This document shows, piece by piece, positions 58,723 through 64,000 of a DNA stretch of 64,000 bases; within the stretch, counting starts at the first letter, position 1; every line of letters starts with the position of its first letter. The DNA is from Herbidospora mongoliensis (GTDB taxonomy: Bacteria > Actinomycetota > Actinomycetes > Streptosporangiales > Streptosporangiaceae). The notes below the pieces were generated by a model. It saw only the letters and a program-made list of their open reading frames with translations. It was not told where the DNA came from and searched no databases. A program made the position numbers and the translations under genes. Where the stretch lies: contig NZ_BBXD01000021.1 of NCBI RefSeq assembly GCF_001570545.1, forward strand, positions 213,557 through 277,556, written 5' to 3'.

Positions 58723-60969
58723 GTGAACAAGAAGAACCCGGTCGCGAAGGCCGTCGACAAGGTCATCGACGCGGTGACCGACAGCGCTGCCGACGGGGAG
58801 ATCCCGGGTCGGCCTGGCGTCGAGCCGCCGAGCCTGGCCGAACCGGTCGAGCCGCGCGGGCCGTTGCCGCCCAAGCCGGACCAGCAAGGGCCCGACCCGT
58901 TCACGCCGACGGGGCAGCCGTCCGGGGAGACGACCGAGACGCGGGCGCAGGGCGGTGCGTTTCTGACCACGGCCACGGGGACCCGGCTGCCCGACACCGA
59001 CCATTCGCTGAAGGCGGGCCCGCGCGGCCCGGTGCTGCTGCGTGACCACCATCTGCGCGAGAAGATCACTCACTTCGATCACGAGCGGATCCCCGAGCGG
59101 GTCGTGCACGCCCGCGGCGCCGCCGCCCATGGCGTCTTTCGCGCGTACGGCACCGCCGCCACCGTGACCAAGGCGGCGTTCCTGGCCAAGGATGTGGAGA
59201 CCCCCGTCTTCGTGCGCTTCTCCACGGTGCTGGGCTCGCGCGGCTCGGCCGACGCGGTGCGCGACACCCGGGGCTTCGCGACGAAGTTCTACACCTCCGA
59301 GGGCATCTTCGACCTGGTCGGCAACAACATCCCGGTCTTCTTCATCCAGGACTCGATCAAGTTCCCGGACGTCATCCACGCCGGCAAGCCCCACCCCGAC
59401 CGCGAGATCCCGCAGGCGCAGAGCGCGCACGACACGTTCTGGGACTTCGCCTCGCTGCACACCGAGGCGACCCACCACACGCTGTGGAACATGTCCGATC
59501 GGGGCATCCCCAGGTCGTACCGGATGATGGAGGGGTTCGGCGTCCACACCTTCCGCCTGGTGGCCGACGGCGGCGGCACGGTGCTGGTGAAGTTCCACTG
59601 GAAGCCGAAGGCGGGCGTCCACTCCCTGGTGTGGGAGGAGGCGCAGATCGTCAACGGCGTCGACCCCGACTTCCACCGGCGCGACCTGGCCGACGCCATC
59701 GAGGCGGGCGCCTATCCGGAGTGGGAGTTCGGCATCCAGGTCTTCCCCGACTCCCAGGACCAGACGTTCGAGGGCATCGATCTGCTCGACCCCACGAAGA
59801 TCGTGCCCGAGGAGCTCGCGCCGGTCCAGCCGATCGGCCTGCTGACGCTCAACGCCAACCCGGCCAACTACTTCGCCGAAACCGAGCAGGTCGCCTTCCA
59901 CGTCGGCCACCTGGTGCCCGGCATCGACGTCACCGACGACCCGCTGATGGCGGGCCGGCTGTTCTCCTACCTGGACACCCAGATCAGCCGCCTGGGCGGC
60001 CCCAACTTCGACCAGCTCCCGATCAACCGCACCCACGCCCCGGTCAACGACATGCTGCGCGACGGCATGCACCAGACCGCCGTGCACACGGGCGTCGCCC
60101 CGTATCGGCCGAACTCCCTGGACGGCGGCTGCCCGTTCCAGGCTCCCGGCGGATATGTGGAGGTCCCGTTCCCGGTCGAGGCGGCGGCGCGTGGACGACT
60201 GGCGCCGGCCTCCTTCGACGACCACTTCAGCCAGGCCAGGTTGTTCTGGCTGAGCATGTCGACGGTGGAGCAGGCGCACATCATCGCCGCCTACACCTTC
60301 GAGCTGAGCAAGGTGTTCGAGCAGACCATCAGGGAGCGGCAACTCCAGGTGCTGGCCAAGATCGACCCGTACCTGTGCGAGCAGGTCGCGTTCGGTCTCG
60401 GCCTGCCGGCGCCTGAGGGCAAGCCCGAGGTGTACGTCGAGCCGAGCCCCGCCCTGTCGCAGATCGGCCAGACGTGGCCGGTCAAGGGCCGGATCATCGG
60501 CATCGTCGCCGGTTCCGACCTCGACGCTCTCCGGACGGTCCGCCAGGCCATCTTGGACAGTGGAATGGTGCCTCTGGTGATCGGCCCCACGGGTGGCGTG
60601 CTGCCCGGCGCGGGCGAGCCGGTCGCCGTGCAGCGCACCTTCGCCGCCGCCCGATCCGTCGAGTTCGACGCCATCGTCGTGGCGAGTACCCCCGCACCGG
60701 GGGTCGACGCCATCGGTGCGAGAGACGCCAAGGCGGGCTTGAGCGGCCCTGTCGACCCGCGGATCTCCCTGATGCTGAACGAGGCCTACCGGCACGGCAA
60801 GCCGCTGGGCGGCTGGGGCGACGCCGAGGCGGCCTTCGCCTCCGCCGGCATCGTGGCGGGCTCCCCCGGCGTCGTGTCCGGCGAGGACGCGGCGACCGTG
60901 TTGGGGCAGATCACAGAGCTGCTCGGCCGCCACCGCGTCTGGGAACGCTTCCCCAGCACGCTCGCCTGA
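58723..60969 (+). CDS. katE: Large-subunit (clade II, HPII-type) catalase
   Basis: A 748-residue monofunctional catalase that breaks down hydrogen peroxide. The distal heme His lies in [12 protein letters not shown], the distal Asn in [10 protein letters not shown] and the heme-ligand Tyr in RLFSYLDTQ. After the core, residues from about 570 form the extra flavodoxin/DJ-1-like domain of HPII enzymes ([14 protein letters not shown]). I use GTG 58723 behind AAAGGGGAG; an ORF extension to 58624 has no support. Its place among stress genes suggests general-stress control. Confidence 0.95.
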   Translation: MNKKNPVAKAVDKVIDAVTDSAADGEIPGRPGVEPPSLAEPVEPRGPLPPKPDQQGPDPFTPTGQPSGETTETRAQGGAFLTTATGTRLPDTDHSLKAGPRGPVLLRDHHLREKITHFDHERIPERVVHARGAAAHGVFRAYGTAATVTKAAFLAKDVETPVFVRFSTVLGSRGSADAVRDTRGFATKFYTSEGIFDLVGNNIPVFFIQDSIKFPDVIHAGKPHPDREIPQAQSAHDTFWDFASLHTEATHHTLWNMSDRGIPRSYRMMEGFGVHTFRLVADGGGTVLVKFHWKPKAGVHSLVWEEAQIVNGVDPDFHRRDLADAIEAGAYPEWEFGIQVFPDSQDQTFEGIDLLDPTKIVPEELAPVQPIGLLTLNANPANYFAETEQVAFHVGHLVPGIDVTDDPLMAGRLFSYLDTQISRLGGPNFDQLPINRTHAPVNDMLRDGMHQTAVHTGVAPYRPNSLDGGCPFQAPGGYVEVPFPVEAAARGRLAPASFDDHFSQARLFWLSMSTVEQAHIIAAYTFELSKVFEQTIRERQLQVLAKIDPYLCEQVAFGLGLPAPEGKPEVYVEPSPALSQIGQTWPVKGRIIGIVAGSDLDALRTVRQAILDSGMVPLVIGPTGGVLPGAGEPVAVQRTFAAARSVEFDAIVVASTPAPGVDAIGARDAKAGLSGPVDPRISLMLNEAYRHGKPLGGWGDAEAAFASAGIVAGSPGVVSGEDAATVLGQITELLGRHRVWERFPSTLA

Positions 60970-61205
60970 TCAGATTCTGAGGAGCGCCGTGACATCGTTG
61001 CGGCGCTCCTCACATCAAGCTGAACCAGCGGACCCATTGGGTCGTCACCCGTTCAGAGGCCCTGCTGAAGCAGGCATCGCGTTTACGAGAATCTGCAGGA
61101 CGTCGCCAGTCAGCTCGGACTCGAGGGCGATAGGTAGCACGGCACTCGGCTCCCCCTGGCCGACCCAGACTCTCGGTGTGCCCCCGGTATGGGGTGACCA
61201 CATCG

Positions 61206-61358
61206 ATGTGGGTGTACGGCCTCATCGTCAGTCAGGAGAGCAGCGCCAACTTCGTGCCGCTCAACACCGCCGACAACTGGCTGCACTTCGTCCTGGGCGT
61301 CGTCATGATCGCGCTGGGCGTCCTGCTGTCGCGTTACCCGGCCCGGAAGCACGCGTGA
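61206..61358 (+). pseudogene. C-terminal fragment of a DUF4383 membrane protein
   Basis: About 50 codons encode the family's final membrane segments: SSANFVPLNTADNWLHFVLG then VVMIALGVLLSRYPARK. The first two-thirds of the usual roughly 150-residue protein are absent; upstream bases carry stops and nothing recognisable. The stop overlaps the next small ORF as GTGA, probably by chance or as a leftover of an older operon. Confidence 0.75.
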
Positions 61359-61522
61359 TCCGTGTCTCGCCCGCCCCCGGCGGACGGCTGCGTCAGGTCA
61401 AACGGGCCATCGAGTCCGGTGAGGACATCGTCGTCAAGGGGCAGCCCGCAGGTCACCGAACCCTCAAGGCCCGCGTTGGTCTGCCGCTCGCCAGACGGCT
61501 CATGCGGAGAGGGGCGCTGTGA
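61355..61522 (+). CDS. Short basic hypothetical ORF
   Basis: A 55-residue Arg/Gly-rich peptide starting at GTG 61355 inside the stop of the DUF4383 fragment and ending at GTGA with the alcohol-dehydrogenase remnant. It includes AIESGEDIVVKGQPAGHRTL and VGLPLARRLMRRG. I do not recognise it. Flanked by two broken genes, it may itself be a C-terminal fragment. Confidence 0.4.
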   Translation: MIRVSPAPGGRLRQVKRAIESGEDIVVKGQPAGHRTLKARVGLPLARRLMRRGAL

Positions 61523-61711
61523 AGGCCGTCTGCTGGGCCGGGATCAACGACGTCTCCGTGAAGAACGTCCCTGATGCCCGTCTACTGAGCCGCCGCGTCG
61601 TAGTCGACTCTCAGTACGCCTTCGACCGTGCAACGCAGGCGTTGCGGCTGCAGACCGACAGGGCCCTGCCCTTGCGTCAGGCGATACACACCTGCCGTAA
61701 AGGCGGCACGA
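61519..61711 (+). pseudogene. Internally deleted zinc-alcohol dehydrogenase gene
   Basis: The ORF begins with a typical Zn-dehydrogenase N-terminus (KAVCWAGINDVSVKNVPDAR), then after about 8 unrelated residues jumps to an internal segment from near residue 250-280 of the same family (FDRATQALRLQTDRALPLRQ, then AIHTCRKGGT). Roughly 225 codons, including both zinc sites and the cofactor loop, are missing, and the C-terminus is lost where the convergent phosphatase gene begins. It is not functional. An intact, divergent relative is at 49.3 kb. Confidence 0.8.
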
Positions 61712-61738
61712 GTGACTGGTTGGAGTCGCTCGGACAAG

Positions 61739-62929
61739 TCAGGCGTCCGCGCGGCGGCCTCCGAAATGGGGACCGTGCCAGTCCAGGCACAAAACGGTGG
61801 CGTCGTCTTGCACTTGGCCGTTGCAGGCATCGGCGACCGCGGCGATCAACGTGCGCACGACCTCGCGCGGGTGCTCGGCGGCGGTGGCACGGATGAGGCC
61901 GTGGAGATCGACGGATTCCGCTTGGCGGTCTTGCATGCCATCGGTGTAAAGCACCAGGCGGTCGCCAGGGTACAAGTCGAGATCCTGCACCCGGTACGGG
62001 CCCTGCCCGGGGAAGCCGAAGGGAAGATCCACAGCCGGTTTCAATTCGTCGACCATGCCGTCGCGCAGCCGCAGCGGCCATGCATGGCCGGCGTTCACGA
62101 GCTGGACGCCGGTTCCGTCCAGGGCGATGCGCAGCAGTTGGCCGGTGGCGAAGGTCTTTCGGCCGTGATCAAGGAGGGCCTGGTGGATCTGACGCGCCTG
62201 CTCGGCAAGGTCGACTCCACTCCGGCGAGCACCGCGTGAGGCGTTGACCAGCAGAGTGGCCATGAGCGAGGCGTCGACGTCGTGTCCCATGGCGTCGGTG
62301 ATGGACAGGTGCAGGGTGTTGTGGTCGAGGCTGTAGTCGTAGGTGTCACCGGCGATGTCGGAGGCCGGGATCAAAGCGCCGGCGAGGGCGAACTGCGCCG
62401 CCTCGCAGGAAGCGGCCGAGGGCAGTAGCTGGCGCTGGATCTCCGCCGCCAGGCTGACCGAGGTAGTGCGATTGCCCCAGTGATAGAGGTCGGTGAAGCG
62501 GCGGTCGGTAACGATGATGTACGCCAGCGCATGCGCGGCCTCTTCGACCTGCTCCAGCACGTCCTGGGTGACCCGGGTGAGAAACAGCTCCAGGACCCCG
62601 ATGGTGTCGCCGCGGTTGGTCACAGGGGCGAGGACCCGCTGCCCTTGCTCCTCCTCGGGGGCCTGTACCAGCTTCTGGGTACGCAGGACATCGTCATAGA
62701 CAGTGCTACCGGCGAGGGAGACCTGTTCGGCGCCACGCTCCTGTTCGGAAGCCATCTCCTCGTTGACCCGCAGCAGGCGTCGGCCGACGACGTCGAGGAA
62801 CAGGAATGACACGTATCGCGCACCGAACCGCTCGCGTAGATTGCGCGCCACCACATCGAGGGAGGCCACCGGCGCGGCGTCCTCCGCCGCTGCCAGCACT
62901 TCAGCCAAGCCGATTCGATCATGCGTCAC
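61739..62929 (-). CDS. GAF-domain PP2C (SpoIIE/RsbU-type) serine phosphatase
   Basis: A 396-residue protein. A GAF sensor occupies about residues 10-155 ([32 protein letters not shown]). The SpoIIE domain follows with the metal-binding Asp residues in [24 protein letters not shown] and [14 protein letters not shown], and [13 protein letters not shown]. Such enzymes dephosphorylate STAS antagonists to switch on stress sigma factors. I use GTG 62929 behind GGAGG; GTG 62941 is an alternative. Which STAS protein it acts on is unclear, since the one at 48.9 kb lacks the phospho-Ser. Confidence 0.92.
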   Translation of the reverse strand: MTHDRIGLAEVLAAAEDAAPVASLDVVARNLRERFGARYVSFLFLDVVGRRLLRVNEEMASEQERGAEQVSLAGSTVYDDVLRTQKLVQAPEEEQGQRVLAPVTNRGDTIGVLELFLTRVTQDVLEQVEEAAHALAYIIVTDRRFTDLYHWGNRTTSVSLAAEIQRQLLPSAASCEAAQFALAGALIPASDIAGDTYDYSLDHNTLHLSITDAMGHDVDASLMATLLVNASRGARRSGVDLAEQARQIHQALLDHGRKTFATGQLLRIALDGTGVQLVNAGHAWPLRLRDGMVDELKPAVDLPFGFPGQGPYRVQDLDLYPGDRLVLYTDGMQDRQAESVDLHGLIRATAAEHPREVVRTLIAAVADACNGQVQDDATVLCLDWHGPHFGGRRADA

Positions 62930-63283
62930 GCCAGCCTCCACGTCCCCTTCCTTCCACCGGCACGGCAAAGCATTCCACTACGCACCTGTCTTGAGCTTGT
63001 GCGCCGCCGAGTTGTGGCGGCCACCATGAAGGACAACTCACGGTTGGCCGCGCCGATGAGGGGGCCGTTCGACGAAGGCAACGGCGAGCAGGTCGGCGGT
63101 CGCGGGGTTGGCGAGGGTCGCCAACCGAGCTGCGGGCATCTTGGCGCCGCGGTGGTTTCGCCGAGGGGTAGCTGTCGTCCACAGGCGAGCCATACCCATG
63201 TAGTCAACGAGATGCGTGATCCGCATGGACGACTCGAGCCTCGCTTGCGGAGATCTCGGCCCGGGATTCTTCTTCTACCGTGG
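62930..63283. other. Intergenic region without supported gene
   Basis: About 350 bases between the phosphatase start and the MerR gene end. Open frames on both strands, such as a 62-codon minus-strand ORF at 63038-63226, have no ribosome-binding site and no recognisable family. The region must hold the phosphatase promoter. I see no strong hairpin or repeat. Confidence 0.5.
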
Positions 63284-63709
63284 CTAGTGGGCCGCCGGGC
63301 GTTCACGGGCCTGGTTGATACGCAGCGCCTCGGCCAGCTGGTCTTCCAGGATGACGATGCGGCAGGCGGCCTCCACCGCGACGCCCTGGTCCACCAGTTC
63401 CCGGGCACGCGCGGCCAGGCGCAACTGGTAACGGGAGTAGCGGCGATGGCCACCGCTGGAGCGCAACGGCTCGATCAGCCTGGCGGCGCCCAGCGCCCGC
63501 AGGAACGTCGGGGTGACATCAAGCATTCCGGCGGCCGCACCCATGCTGTAGGCGGGGTAGTCCTCATCGTCGAACCGATCCTCGAACCGATCCTCGAACC
63601 GATCCTCGAACCGGTCGTCGGCCGCCAACCCGCTCCTGGGTCCGGCCGTGTGCGCGATCCTGCCGGGAGTCAGCGTGTCTCCACCGGCAGCCGAGCGAGT
63701 TTGAGCCAT
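63284..63709 (-). CDS. MerR-family transcriptional regulator with DRFE repeats
   Basis: A 141-residue regulator. A disordered N-terminus with four DRFE/DRFD repeats (about residues 32-47) precedes a MerR-type winged helix: YSMGAAAGMLDVTPTFLRAL and LRSSGGHRRYSRYQL. A helix (VEAACRIVILEDQLAEAL) completes it; there is no ligand-binding domain. The layout resembles small MerR regulators of actinomycete stress loci. AAAGGAA lies just before ATG 63709. A strong hairpin sits in its upstream region. Confidence 0.85.
   Translation of the reverse strand: MAQTRSAAGGDTLTPGRIAHTAGPRSGLAADDRFEDRFEDRFEDRFDDEDYPAYSMGAAAGMLDVTPTFLRALGAARLIEPLRSSGGHRRYSRYQLRLAARARELVDQGVAVEAACRIVILEDQLAEALRINQARERPAAH
63571..63618 (-). 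repeat. 12-bp tandem repeat inside MerR gene
   Basis: CGAACCGATCCT occurs three times exactly and a fourth time with changes (CGAACCGGTCGT), encoding DRFE units in frame. Copy-number change by slippage would keep the frame. Confidence 0.9.
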
Positions 63710-63733
63710 ACATTCCTTTCCCTGCACGCACAG

Positions 63734-63764
63734 GGGGCCCCGACGCCTATTGCGCCGGGGCCCC
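63734..63764. promoter_or_regulatory. Strong hairpin upstream of MerR gene
   Basis: GGGGCCCCG (63734-63742) and CGGGGCCCC (63756-63764) pair perfectly, and the stem extends inward with a mismatch toward a CTATT loop. It lies 25-55 bases before the MerR start. It may be a leader hairpin or a terminator for upstream transcription. The remaining bases to 64000 contain no gene I can support; an 11-base direct repeat, TGTCTGACTTC, lies near the end. Confidence 0.5.
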
Positions 63765-64000
63765 GAAGAGTTCAACACCATCTACCGGCCATCGGCCGGT
63801 TCTCTGTTTTCCGCGTCCGCCCTGCTGTGCGGCGGAGATGCGGGGATCGCAAATGCGTGACCGGAGACCACCTGCCTATCTGTGGAACCGCGGTACCCGA
63901 GCGGCGAGACACAGCCTGCAACGGGCGATCCTGATGGCGTTCAACACTCCCTTCGTCTCTATCTCCGCGACCTACTGTCTGACTTCTGTCTGACTTCACC

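Noticed and set aside
62921..63934. 337-codon plus-strand ORF
   Set aside because: Runs across the gap and antisense to the MerR gene, with no recognisable domain.
1..64000. tRNA, rRNA, CRISPR array, insertion sequence or prophage
   Set aside because: None found by eye; the holin-family gene at 56618 belongs to a chromosomal stress operon, not a phage.

Overview
The window comes from a very GC-rich actinomycete. It has GTG and TTG starts, tight same-strand operons joined by 1-4 base stop/start overlaps, and long false ORFs opposite the real genes. A fused F420-precursor synthase (FbiC), actinobacterial families (GAF-ANTAR, DUF3618, actinobacterial holin, LCP proteins), teichoic-acid genes and a rifamycin-associated element together suggest a Streptosporangiaceae-type soil actinomycete. 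That placement is an inference; there is no rRNA, tRNA or CRISPR array to fix it.

Layout. 1-1.6 kb: the N-terminal part of a membrane/coiled-coil/WD40 protein leaving the window. 1.6-13.4 kb (minus): fbiC, an AlkA-like glycosylase, a sugar-1-phosphate nucleotidylyltransferase, two GT4 enzymes, a GT2 enzyme, a methyltransferase, an LPG-synthase-type membrane protein and a polytopic membrane protein, apparently for lipid-linked glycan assembly. 13.4-22.4 kb: a second polytopic membrane protein, a large LCP ligase, an acyltransferase with a long repetitive disordered N-terminus, a glycosyltransferase, an acetoacetate-decarboxylase-like protein and a GT2 enzyme.

22.5-33.0 kb is a phosphodiester-polymer/lipid locus. 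A minus-strand group encodes a two-domain CDP-alcohol phosphatidyltransferase, a small DUF5941-like membrane protein, a LicC/IPCT-like cytidylyltransferase, a glycerol-1-phosphate-dehydrogenase-like enzyme and a second CDP-alcohol phosphotransferase whose fourth catalytic Asp is His. Divergently transcribed are a Bcs1-like fused CDP-ribitol synthase and a TagF/TarL-like polymerase, followed by a GT2 enzyme and a second LCP ligase. I infer a ribitol- or glycerol-phosphate wall polymer plus a less understood polar lipid or polymer head group.

33-48.6 kb is accessory: DHFR-like/TetR, a two-component system with two small exported proteins, a short AraC regulator with three abutting 11-bp repeats, a class II amidotransferase, FAD monooxygenase/PadR, an unknown beta-rich protein, a HelR-type RNA-polymerase helicase, an orphan kinase, and oxidoreductase, HD, VOC and WYL genes. 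The helR promoter overlaps a near-consensus rifamycin-associated element. From the same element a good opposite-strand promoter appears to drive a short structured RNA ending in an intrinsic terminator; this is the most novel signal I see.

48.9-63.7 kb looks like a general-stress island: STAS protein, Zn-alcohol dehydrogenase, DUF3040 protein, solitary cytochrome oxidase subunit I, two GAF-ANTAR proteins, an envelope-stress trio, a YihY/BrkB protein, a large catalase, a GAF/PP2C phosphatase and a MerR regulator. Decayed or deleted copies of stress genes (hemerythrin-like, PP2C tail, DUF4383, Zn-alcohol dehydrogenase) are scattered in it, so the island appears to be in flux.
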